Notes: generated by a model not told the origin, from the sequence alone. Positions 1-5,722 are shown, counted from the first letter of the stretch. The stretch: DNA of 5,825 bases from Clostridiaceae bacterium UBA4839 (GCA_002400085.1 DHEX01000023.1:12242-18066), one strand, 5' to 3'. Numbers and translations: made by a program.

Positions 1-1133
1 CAATAGAATGTTATTACTATTATAGTAGAGAGCACGAATAACAATACACAAATAGATAGAAATCCTCCACCCAAAGCTTTCCCATATTGTAATTGGAAAG
101 CTCTAGCAGTTGCTGAACCTGCATTTTGTGTGTTTACCTCTTTCCAGGTTCCACTTGTAATTACAACAAGACCAGTCATAGTACAAATAACAATTGTATC
201 CATAAAAACTTCAAACACACCCCATAGTCCTTGTCTTGCAGGATGGTCTGTAGAAGCTGCAGCATGAGATATTGAAGTACTACCCATACCTGCTTCATTT
301 GAATACATTCCCCTTGCAGATCCCCATCTAATTGCCTGTGCAATACCAGCTCCAGCAAATCCGCCAACAGCTGCTTGACCTGTAAATGCTCCTTTGAATA
401 TCATTGCAAATGCTTCAGGTATGTGACTACCATTACAAATTATAATTATCAAAGAAAGAATTATATAAATTATGGCCATAAAAGGAACCATTTTCTCAGT
501 TACTTCTCCTACACGCTTTACTCCGCCAAATACTACAATTGACACAACTATTATAACGCCAATAACACTAACAATAGGTGGTATATTGATAGTTTCAAGA
601 GTTTGAGTGATTGACTGAGTTTGTACTGGCAATGATGCTAATATTTCAATCATGAAGAAAAAGGCACACAAAATTCCTAAAGTTTTGCCAAGACTGCCTT
701 TTATTCCGTTTTTTAAATAATAATATGGGCCACCTACGTACTCTCCTTTTTCATTTCGTTCTCTATATGCTACACCAAGCGTTGCTTCTGAAAATTTTGT
801 AGCTTGACCAACAATTGCAGTAACCCACATCCAAAACATAGCTCCAGGTCCTCCCATAGCAATTGCTACAGGCACACCAACAATGTTTGCTCCACCAATA
901 GTAGAAGCGAGTGCTGAACTCAAAGCTTGAAATGGAGTAATTGATCCTTCTCCTTTCGTGTTCTTTTCAAATATTTTGCCCAATGTTTGACTAAAAATAA
1001 ATTTTAAATGCTTAAATTGGAAAAAACCTAATTTAATAGTTAAAAAAATTCCTCCACCTACTAATAAAATTAGCATTGGGGGTCCCCATATCCAATTAGC
1101 TATTTTCGTAATAGCATCAAAAAAACCTTCCAC
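1..1133 (-). CDS. AGCS-family sodium:alanine/glycine symporter, C-terminus cut by window edge
   Basis: This is a membrane transporter that probably brings alanine or glycine into the cell together with sodium ions. 377 codons are visible; family members are usually about 450-480 residues, so roughly the last 70-100 lie outside the window. The start is GTG at 1133-1131, chosen because AAAGGGAG lies 8 nt upstream and the reading agrees with the family from residue 2. Landmarks: N-terminal amphipathic stretch and first membrane segment (about 12-36), FQALSSALASTIGGANIVGV (68-87), the signature GGPGAMFWMWV (94-104), GEYVGGPYYYL (130-140), and the highly conserved GSARGMYSNEAGMGS (271-285) followed by DHPARQGLWGVFEVFMDT (296-313). 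Many hydrophobic segments alternate with short loops. One oddity is GGANI at 80-84, where many family members have GTGNI. The gene lies directly behind an ald remnant and is probably read from the promoter at 1383-1411. Family assignment is very secure. The substrate is inferred from family and from the neighbouring ald remnant; glutamine is also possible. Confidence 0.95.
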   Translation of the reverse strand, partial: MEGFFDAITKIANWIWGPPMLILLVGGGIFLTIKLGFFQFKHLKFIFSQTLGKIFEKNTKGEGSITPFQALSSALASTIGGANIVGVPVAIAMGGPGAMFWMWVTAIVGQATKFSEATLGVAYRERNEKGEYVGGPYYYLKNGIKGSLGKTLGILCAFFFMIEILASLPVQTQSITQTLETINIPPIVSVIGVIIVVSIVVFGGVKRVGEVTEKMVPFMAIIYIILSLIIIICNGSHIPEAFAMIFKGAFTGQAAVGGFAGAGIAQAIRWGSARGMYSNEAGMGSTSISHAAASTDHPARQGLWGVFEVFMDTIVICTMTGLVVITSGTWKEVNTQNAGSATARAFQLQYGKALGGGFLSICVLLFVLSTIIVITFY

Positions 1134-1141
1134 AAAATATT

Positions 1142-1149
1142 CTCCCTTT
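1142..1149 (-). promoter_or_regulatory. ribosome binding site of the symporter gene
   Basis: On the minus strand this reads AAAGGGAG, 8 nt before the GTG at 1133. It decides the start, because no in-frame ATG lies close by and the next in-frame start-like codons are well inside conserved sequence. Confidence 0.75.
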
Positions 1150-1201
1150 CTTTTTGTGTATTATTTTAATGTGAAGATCCTTTAGATTGATTTAACTGTA
1201 C

Positions 1202-1346
1202 TATTTTAATCCCACTAGCAACGCCAGCATTAGTTTTTATTAAAACTTTGTGTCTCCCTCTGCTGTCAACCCCTTTCTACTCCTGACGGAACTATAGAAA
1301 CCCTAAATTAAACATCTTTTATTTCCTTTGGGGCTCCTACTATCAT
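1202..1346 (-). pseudogene. ald: alanine dehydrogenase N-terminal remnant (decayed ald)
   Basis: Read on the minus strand from ATG at 1346, the sequence gives MIVGAPKEIKDV, a TAA stop (1310-1308), then FRVSIVPSGVE in the same frame. This follows the Ald N-terminus (known form: M-I-G-PKEIK-N-N-E-x-RV-P-G-V), with the stop standing where Ald has Glu, as a GAA to TAA change would give. After two shifts of frame the similarity continues: LTAEG (around 1270-1255), then HKVLIKTNAGVASGI (1252-1208), which matches the Ald segment usually read as HKVLIETNAGVGSGI. The recognisable part stops there, so about 45 of the roughly 370 codons remain; the last in-frame stop of that reading is at 1168-1166. A ribosome site (AAGGGTG, 1360-1354) still precedes the ATG. 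Ald catalyses NAD-dependent deamination of alanine to pyruvate and ammonia, which fits an alanine symporter behind it. The related PntA N-terminus was considered, but HKVLI-TNAGV-SGI fits Ald better. This cannot be a working enzyme. Confidence 0.85.
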
Positions 1347-1366
1347 TAAAAATCACCCTTAAATTT

Positions 1367-1398
1367 TAAATAGTTGTACTATATAGTACAACTATTTA
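1367..1398. promoter_or_regulatory. 32-bp perfect palindrome, probable repressor operator
   Basis: The left half is taaatagttgtactat (1367-1382) and the right half (1383-1398) is its exact reverse complement, with no central spacer. The core TTGTACTATATAGTACAA resembles operators of dimeric winged-helix repressors of the GntR type (GTAC/GTAC half-sites). It covers the -10 and start region of the minus-strand promoter and is not followed by a T-run on either strand, so an operator is more likely than a terminator. The regulator is not in the window, and assigning it to GntR is inference. Confidence 0.6.
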
Positions 1399-1411
1399 CA
1401 TCTAATGTCAA
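1383..1411 (-). promoter_or_regulatory. sigma-A promoter for the ald remnant and symporter
   Basis: On the minus strand a perfect -35 box TTGACA (1411-1406) is followed after exactly 17 bp by TACTAT (1388-1383). Transcription should begin near 1376. It reads through the ald remnant into the symporter gene, giving the symporter a leader of about 240 nt. The -10 box lies inside the palindrome at 1367-1398, so a protein bound there would block the promoter. Confidence 0.75.
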
Positions 1412-1500
1412 TAATAGCCCGAAAGTTCCAAAAAAATCGCTAAATGTATTAATTGAAATCTTAAATTCCACCCATGTGAGGTTCGATGCGTGAGCTAAAA
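1412..1500. other. intergenic stretch with no supported feature
   Basis: This AT-rich stretch lies upstream of the minus-strand promoter. I see no open reading frame with a ribosome site, no tRNA or rRNA fold, and no strong hairpin. A TTGAAA at 1453-1458 has no matching -10 box at the right distance. Together with the following two regions it makes the roughly 400-bp gap between the symporter promoter and the malP operator. Confidence 0.5.
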
Positions 1501-1603
1501 GTGCCAGGCACGTGGCATGTGGCAAAAAGCTTGTCATTCATAGGAAAGAGGGGCGAATGAACAGGTGGTCATTTGCGACAATTTTTTCCTTGGGGGGAAA
1601 AAA
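1501..1603. repeat. cluster of small inverted repeats, REP-like
   Basis: Several self-complementary units lie next to each other. GTGCCAGGCAC (1501-1511) is an odd-centred perfect palindrome. TGCCA at 1502-1506 can pair with either of two TGGCA copies (1513-1517, 1520-1524). TCATTC (1534-1539) can pair with GAATGA (1555-1560), or GCGAATGA (1553-1560) can instead pair with TCATTTGC (1569-1576), with one G-T pair. TTTTTTCC (1582-1589) pairs with GGAAAAAA (1596-1603). The patch is more G-rich than its surroundings and contains no credible gene. It could be a REP/MITE-like intergenic element or a degenerate untranslated leader. Only copies elsewhere in the genome would establish a repeat family. 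Confidence 0.4.
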
Positions 1604-1652
1604 CATAGACCCATATAGGAAAGTTTACAAATTGTGAAACATCAATATTTAA

Positions 1653-1726
1653 TTTACATTTAACGAAGAAAAATATAATGTATATTGATTATTTTTATTG
1701 TTAATGATATATTTATGCTATATATA
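1653..1726 (+). promoter_or_regulatory. promoter region of malP, several overlapping sigma-A candidates
   Basis: Three candidates are visible on the plus strand: TTTACA (1653-1658) with TATAAT (1674-1679) at a short 15-bp spacing; TTGATT (1685-1690) with TATATT (1708-1713) at 17 bp; and TTGTTA (1698-1703) with TATATA (1721-1726) at 17 bp. None is perfect, and the sequence is so AT-rich that chance matches are expected. The promoter of malP probably lies here, upstream of the operator at 1778-1791, but I cannot choose among the candidates. Confidence 0.4.
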
Positions 1727-1777
1727 AATTGATTGATTTGAATTCTAAAGGTAGGAATTTATTTTTTTTGTTATATT

Positions 1778-1791
1778 TGCAAACGATTGCA
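1778..1791 (+). promoter_or_regulatory. LacI/CcpA-type operator upstream of malP
   Basis: TGCAAACGATTGCA is an imperfect palindrome with a central CG. It fits the general operator of LacI-family regulators and also the catabolite-response form TGNAANCGNTNNCA. It differs by one base from the site in front of malE (4354-4367). It sits 27 bp before the malP start codon and downstream of the promoter candidates, so a bound regulator could act as a roadblock or cover an unrecognised nearer promoter. A MalR-like repressor, CcpA, or both could use it. Confidence 0.7.
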
Positions 1792-1805
1792 CCAAATAAA
1801 TCAAG

Positions 1806-1811
1806 AGGAGG
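1806..1811 (+). promoter_or_regulatory. ribosome binding site of malP
   Basis: A perfect AGGAGG lies 7 nt before the ATG at 1819. It rules out the longer in-frame reading from TTG at 1729, which has no ribosome site and would place the operator inside the coding region. Confidence 0.9.
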
Positions 1812-1818
1812 GCTTGCT

Positions 1819-4116
1819 ATGAAAGAACTTGTGGGTATAGACGAATGGAAGATAGTAGAAGATGGTATTCATATGCACAATAACAGATTTTACGAGAGCT
1901 TAATGAGCCTTGGAAATGGATATATGGGAATGAGGGGAAACTTTGAAGAAGGTTTTTCAGGAGATACTTTACAGGGTACATATATTGCAGGGGTTTACTA
2001 TCCGGATAAAACAAGGGTAGGCTGGTGGAAAAACGGATATCCTGAATATTTTGCTAAGGTAATAAATGCCCCAAACTTTATTGGAATAGATGTAATTTTA
2101 AATGGTGAGAAGCTTGATGTTGCAAAAATGAAGGTAATGGGCTTCAAAAGAGAGCTTGATATGCAGCACGGATGCCTTAAAAGGTATTTTACAGTACAAG
2201 ATAAAAAGGGAAATGTAACAGAAGTGTGTGCAGAAAGGTTTTTAAGCTTAAAAAGGAAAGAAGCAGCAACTATTAAATATAGTGTAACACCAGTAAATTA
2301 TGACGGCAAAATAGAACTTACCCCTTATATTGACGGGAATATTTCAAATGAGGATTCAAACTATGATGAGAAATTTTGGAATGAAATTAATAGAAAATCA
2401 ACTGATTTTAATGCATATTTAACTATGGAAACTAAAAAACTTGGATTTAGGGTTACCTGTGCAATGAAATGTGACATAAAAGGAGAAAGTATAAATATAG
2501 AAAAATCTCAAAATATAAGCAGAGAAAAATATGTAGGTAAGAGGTTTTTGGTAGATGTCCCTAAGGGAAAAACTGCAGTGCTGTATAAATATATAACTGT
2601 AACAAATAACAGGTATATTAATAATGAGAAACTTGAAGCAGAGGCTGTTAACTTACTTAATGATATATATAGAAAAGGTTATGATGAGCTCTTTTTAGAG
2701 CAAAAAAATGCTTGGAACGAAGAATGGGAAAAGAGCGATATTGTAATTGAAGGAGATGCAAAGGCACAGCAGGCTATAAGATTTAATATATTTCAGCTTA
2801 GCCAGACTTATAGAGGAGATGACCCAAGACTTAATATTGGTCCAAAAGGTTTTACAGGCGAAAAATATGGTGGATGCACTTACTGGGATACAGAGGCTTA
2901 CTGCCTTCCATTTTATTTAAGTACCCACAGCAGCGAGGTTTCAAAAAATCTTCTAATTTATAGGTATAAACACCTTGAAAAGGCAAAGGAAAATGCAAGA
3001 AAGCTTGGCTTTAAGGGAGCACTTTATCCTATGGTTACAATGAATGGTGAAGAGTGCCATAATGAGTGGGAAATAACTTTTGAAGAAATACACAGAAATG
3101 CAGCTATATCCTATGCTATTTTTAATTATGTAAGGTATACAGGCGATGAGGAGTATCTGCCTTTGTTTGGATATGAAGTTTTAGTTGAAACAAGCAGATT
3201 TTGGGCAGATAGGGTAACTTACAATAAATATAAAGATGTTTACATGATATTAGGTGTAACAGGACCAAATGAATACGAAAACAATGTAAACAACAATTGG
3301 TATACAAATAAAATGGCAGCTTGGAATTTAAAATATACTTTAGAAGTTTCAAAGCTTTTAGAAGAAAAGTATCCAAAAAGATATGAAGAGCTTAAAAGGA
3401 AGCTTAAAATATCTGATGATGAGTTTAATAAGTGGAAGGATATTATAAATAAGATGTACTACCCATATATAAAGGAATTCGATGTATTTGAGCAGCAGGA
3501 TGGATACATGGATAAGGAGCAGATTCTTGTATCTGAGCTTGATAAGAAAGAATTACCTATAAATCAGCACTGGTCTTGGGATAGGATATTAAGATCATGC
3601 TTTATTAAGCAGGCTGATGTACTTCAAGGCTTATTTTTCCTTGGAGATGAATTTGACATTGAAACTAAAAAGAGAAACTTTGATTTTTATGAACCAAGGA
3701 CAGTTCATGAATCATCCCTTTCTTCCTGTGTTCATTCAATACTTGCAAGTGAAATAGGGTACAAGGATAAAGCCTATAAACTTTATTTAAGAACTGCAAG
3801 GCTTGACCTTGATAACTACAATAATGATACTGATGACGGTCTTCATATAACAAGTATGGCAGGAACTTGGATGACTATAACATATGGATTTGGAGGCATG
3901 AGAATAAAAGATGATATGCTTTCCTTTAATCCATATATTCCAGATGGATGGGAAAAATATTCTTTTAAAATATTCTTTAGAAACCACATTATAAAGGTTG
4001 CTGTTGAAAAGGACTTAATTAAAATTTCTCAAAGTTCAGGTGAAAAATTGAATCTGAGGATATTTGATAATATTTATGCAGTAGGCCCAAATAGTGAAAT
4101 TGCAATAAAATATTAA
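1819..4116 (+). CDS. malP: maltose phosphorylase, glycoside hydrolase family 65
   Basis: This cytosolic enzyme splits maltose with inorganic phosphate into glucose and beta-D-glucose-1-phosphate, saving one ATP compared with hydrolysis. The protein has 765 residues, close to known maltose phosphorylases (about 755). Domain order follows the family: N-terminal beta-sandwich (about 1-270), linker helices (about 271-310), (alpha/alpha)6 catalytic barrel (about 315-690), small C-terminal beta domain (about 695-765). Visible motifs are GFTGEKYGGCTYWDTEAYCLPF (344-365, one continuous block); HNEWEITFE (414-422), a loop known to govern disaccharide specificity and here of maltose type; TGPNEYENNVNNNWYTN (481-497), where Glu485 should be the general acid; KQAD (597-600); and HESSLSS (630-636) in the phosphate-binding region. 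No catalytic motif is missing. The start at 1819 is set by AGGAGG and gives the usual short N-terminus. The gene stands alone between its own operator and a terminator. The symbol is ambiguous, since malP also names the unrelated GT35 enzyme; mapA is another name. Trehalose or kojibiose phosphorylase is less likely. Confidence 0.95.
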   Translation: MKELVGIDEWKIVEDGIHMHNNRFYESLMSLGNGYMGMRGNFEEGFSGDTLQGTYIAGVYYPDKTRVGWWKNGYPEYFAKVINAPNFIGIDVILNGEKLDVAKMKVMGFKRELDMQHGCLKRYFTVQDKKGNVTEVCAERFLSLKRKEAATIKYSVTPVNYDGKIELTPYIDGNISNEDSNYDEKFWNEINRKSTDFNAYLTMETKKLGFRVTCAMKCDIKGESINIEKSQNISREKYVGKRFLVDVPKGKTAVLYKYITVTNNRYINNEKLEAEAVNLLNDIYRKGYDELFLEQKNAWNEEWEKSDIVIEGDAKAQQAIRFNIFQLSQTYRGDDPRLNIGPKGFTGEKYGGCTYWDTEAYCLPFYLSTHSSEVSKNLLIYRYKHLEKAKENARKLGFKGALYPMVTMNGEECHNEWEITFEEIHRNAAISYAIFNYVRYTGDEEYLPLFGYEVLVETSRFWADRVTYNKYKDVYMILGVTGPNEYENNVNNNWYTNKMAAWNLKYTLEVSKLLEEKYPKRYEELKRKLKISDDEFNKWKDIINKMYYPYIKEFDVFEQQDGYMDKEQILVSELDKKELPINQHWSWDRILRSCFIKQADVLQGLFFLGDEFDIETKKRNFDFYEPRTVHESSLSSCVHSILASEIGYKDKAYKLYLRTARLDLDNYNNDTDDGLHITSMAGTWMTITYGFGGMRIKDDMLSFNPYIPDGWEKYSFKIFFRNHIIKVAVEKDLIKISQSSGEKLNLRIFDNIYAVGPNSEIAIKY

Positions 4117-4118
4117 TG

Positions 4119-4145
4119 CTAATGCCAATAAATGCTTGGCATTAG
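4119..4145 (+). other. short hairpin just after malP
   Basis: CTAATGCCAA (4119-4128) pairs perfectly with TTGGCATTAG (4136-4145) across a 7-nt loop, starting 3 nt after the malP stop codon. No T-run follows, so it is not a standard intrinsic terminator. It may protect the 3' end of the mRNA or slow the polymerase ahead of the stronger hairpin downstream. Confidence 0.5.
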
Positions 4146-4174
4146 GCTATCTACAAGGTGAGTTAGTTACTAAA

Positions 4175-4229
4175 ATTAGAACGCAGAAATATTCTATCAA
4201 TATTTCTGCGTTCTAATAATTTTGTTTCC
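4175..4229 (+). terminator. intrinsic terminator of malP
   Basis: The arm ATTAGAACGCAGAAATATT (4175-4193) pairs over 19 bp without mismatch with 4199-4217, leaving a 5-nt loop CTATC. A pyrimidine-rich tail with TTTT and TTT runs follows (4220-4229). It ends malP transcription before the malE promoter. A-runs on the left side (4172-4175) give it some two-way character, but no gene converges on it from the right. Confidence 0.85.
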
Positions 4230-4316
4230 TTTCTTCCACCTAGGTTTTAGAAGAACTATGATTTACTATTCCAATTAATATTGATATAAATATTTTGCCT
4301 GTTGAATATAAATATA

Positions 4317-4345
4317 TTGACTATAATGTAAAATAAGGCTATAAT
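4317..4345 (+). promoter_or_regulatory. sigma-A promoter of the malE-malF operon
   Basis: TTGACT (4317-4322) and a perfect TATAAT (4340-4345) are separated by exactly 17 bp. Transcription should begin near 4352, giving a leader of about 53 nt before malE. A second TATAAT at 4322-4327 has only a poorly spaced TTGAAT (4302-4307, 14 bp) and is less likely to be used. The predicted start falls at the left edge of the operator at 4353-4368. Confidence 0.8.
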
Positions 4346-4352
4346 GATGTTA

Positions 4353-4368
4353 ATGCAAACGGTTGCAT
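4353..4368 (+). promoter_or_regulatory. LacI/CcpA-type operator over the malE transcription start
   Basis: ATGCAAACGGTTGCAT is a palindrome with a central CG and a single mismatch between arms. Its 14-bp core TGCAAACGGTTGCA differs at one position from the malP site at 1778-1791. It lies 8 bp downstream of the -10 box, where a bound repressor would block transcription start or early elongation. It is similar to known maltose-repressor (MalR) operators and also fits a catabolite-response element, so maltose induction, glucose repression, or both are plausible. Confidence 0.8.
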
Positions 4369-4404
4369 GAATGTTTACATAAAAATTTGGTAAGGGGGAT
4401 TAAT

Positions 4405-5637
4405 ATGAAAAGAAGTAAAAGGATAATTGCTTTACTATGTTCAACGTTGTTAGTAGCTGGACTATTTGCCGGATGCGGCGGCAGTAAAGATAAGGATGCT
4501 AAGAAACCAGCTAATACTCAAGAAGAAGCTCCAAAAGGCGGAAAAGAATTAGTTGTTTGGTCACATCTTACTGACCCAGAAGTTGCAGCACTAAAACCAG
4601 TAGCTGATGCATGGGCTAAAAAGACAGGCAATACTGTTAAAGTTCAGGCAGATAAAGGTGATTTCCAAGCTTTTCTTCAAGCAGCAAACAGCAGCAAGGG
4701 ACCAGATGTTATGTTTGGTGTACCTCACGACAACTTAGGTACTTATAAAAAAGCAGGTTTACTTGCTGAAGTAACTGATCTTGACAAATCTAAATATCCA
4801 GAAAATGCAGTAAAAGCAGTTTCTTATGGTGACAAGGCTTATGCAATTCCAGTAGCAGTTGAATCTATAGCACTTTTCTATAATACAGATAAAGTTAAAG
4901 AAGCTCCAAAGACTGTAGATGATTTAATAGCTGATGCAAAAAAAGTTGGATTCAAATATGATATAAATAATATGTATTGTTCATTCCCATTCTATGCAAG
5001 TGATGGTGGATATATTTTCAAAGACAATAATGGAACCCTTGATCCAAATGACTTAGGATTTAATAAACCAGAAGGAATTAAAGGATGGCAATTGATTCAG
5101 GACATGACTCAAAAATACAAATTTATGACTCCCGATATTAAAGGTGATATTGCAATGGGAGAATTTCAAAACGGTAAAACTGGTTTATATATAAGCGGAC
5201 CATGGGACGTTGAGGGATTAAAAAAAGCTAATGTAAAATTTGCAGTTGCCCCAATGCCTACTATGAATGGCAAACCACTTCCAACATTTGTTGGTGTTCA
5301 GGCAGGATTTGTTAATGCTAGATCTAAAAACCAAACAGAGGCTATGGATCTTCTTAAATACTTAGCTGAAAATGCTGAAGAACCAGTTCTATTAAATGTA
5401 GGACACAGAATTCCAGCATTGAATTCTGTTGCTGATAAAGCTAAGAGCGATCCAATAACTGCTGCATTTATTGAGCAGGTTGATAATGGTATTCCAATGC
5501 CTAATATTCCAGAAGTTATATCAATGTGGAAGATAAATGATTCATTGAATTTACTTACAAGTGGAAAAGTTAGCGCAAAGGATTATGGCGCTAAAGCTGA
5601 AAATGATGTAAAGTCAGCAATTGCACAGCAAAAGTAA
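4405..5637 (+). CDS. malE: maltose/maltodextrin ABC transporter substrate-binding lipoprotein
   Basis: This extracellular lipoprotein captures maltose or maltodextrin and delivers it to the membrane permease. It has 410 residues. The start at 4405 is set by AAGGGGG (4392-4398) at 6 nt spacing; a longer reading from TTG at 4363 would begin inside the operator and delay the signal peptide. Residues 1-23 are a lipoprotein signal: basic MKRSKR, a hydrophobic core, then LFAG before Cys24, the expected lipidation site. A charged linker (25-46) follows, then a group 1 solute-binding fold. Alignable MalE landmarks are ELVVWSHL (48-55), KGPDVMFGVPHDNLG (98-112), YAIPVAVESIALFYN (146-160), FPFYASDGGYIFKDNNG (194-210), GPWDVEGLKKANVKFAVAPM (265-284), FVGVQAGFVN (295-304) and NIPEVISMW (367-375). 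Trp267 and Trp375 match the sugar-stacking Trp230 and Trp340 of E. coli MalE. Other pocket aromatics differ (Cys192 and Phe194 at the Phe156 and Trp158 positions), so preferred chain length is uncertain. malF follows after 85 bp containing a hairpin. Confidence 0.94.
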   Translation: MKRSKRIIALLCSTLLVAGLFAGCGGSKDKDAKKPANTQEEAPKGGKELVVWSHLTDPEVAALKPVADAWAKKTGNTVKVQADKGDFQAFLQAANSSKGPDVMFGVPHDNLGTYKKAGLLAEVTDLDKSKYPENAVKAVSYGDKAYAIPVAVESIALFYNTDKVKEAPKTVDDLIADAKKVGFKYDINNMYCSFPFYASDGGYIFKDNNGTLDPNDLGFNKPEGIKGWQLIQDMTQKYKFMTPDIKGDIAMGEFQNGKTGLYISGPWDVEGLKKANVKFAVAPMPTMNGKPLPTFVGVQAGFVNARSKNQTEAMDLLKYLAENAEEPVLLNVGHRIPALNSVADKAKSDPITAAFIEQVDNGIPMPNIPEVISMWKINDSLNLLTSGKVSAKDYGAKAENDVKSAIAQQK

Positions 5638-5653
5638 AAGATATTAAAAATTT

Positions 5654-5693
5654 AAAAGCGGGTCAGGAGGGAGTTCTTGGCCTGCTTTTTTTT
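5654..5693 (+). terminator. hairpin with U-tract between malE and malF (partial terminator)
   Basis: AAAAGCGGGTCAGGAG (5654-5669) pairs with 5674-5689 over 16 bp, including four G-T pairs, with a 4-nt loop GGAG; eight Ts follow (5686-5693, the first four also pairing with the As). This has the full form of an intrinsic terminator, yet malF starts only 30 bp further on with no promoter that I can see between them. It probably lets a fraction of transcripts through and stabilises the 3' end of malE mRNA, giving much more binding protein than permease. Confidence 0.8.
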
Positions 5694-5722
5694 AAAGGAT
5701 TAAGGTGGAGGGGAGGATTTAA

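Noticed and set aside
176..367. 63-codon minus-strand open frame
   Set aside because: It is an out-of-frame shadow inside the symporter gene, whose reading through the same bases matches the AGCS family closely.
1367..1398. Reading the palindrome as a two-way terminator
   Set aside because: There is no loop and no T-run beyond the arms, and it coincides with a near-consensus promoter, so an operator explains it better.
1501..1603. CRISPR array or attachment site in the repeat patch
   Set aside because: The repeats are short inverted units without regular spacing or identical direct repeats, and no tRNA or integrase is present.
1557..1637. 26-codon plus-strand open frame beginning ATG AAC AGG, preceded by a purine-rich stretch
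   Set aside because: It runs through the inverted-repeat patch, including the T6 and G6A6 runs, resembles no protein I know, and has no clear promoter. Frame length is expected by chance.
1729..1818. 30-residue N-terminal extension of maltose phosphorylase from TTG at 1729
   Set aside because: No ribosome site precedes it, it would place the operator inside the gene, and the family N-terminus begins at the ATG at 1819, which has a perfect AGGAGG.
1817..3987. Four minus-strand open frames of 62-84 codons (1817-2014, 3122-3376, 3665-3853, 3787-3987)
   Set aside because: They lie antisense within malP, lack convincing ribosome sites, and their translations look like reverse-frame artefacts.
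4231..4255. Weak 6-bp hairpin TTCTTC/GAAGAA with ACCTAGGT in its loop
   Set aside because: The stem is short, AT-rich and lacks a T-run or link to any gene; likely chance.
4322..4327. First TATAAT upstream of malE as the -10 box
   Set aside because: Its only -35 candidate, TTGAAT at 4302-4307, is 14 bp away; TTGACT with the second TATAAT has the ideal 17 bp.
4363..4404. 14-residue N-terminal extension of MalE from TTG at 4363
   Set aside because: The TTG is inside the operator just after the predicted transcription start and has no ribosome site; the lipoprotein signal begins at the ATG at 4405.
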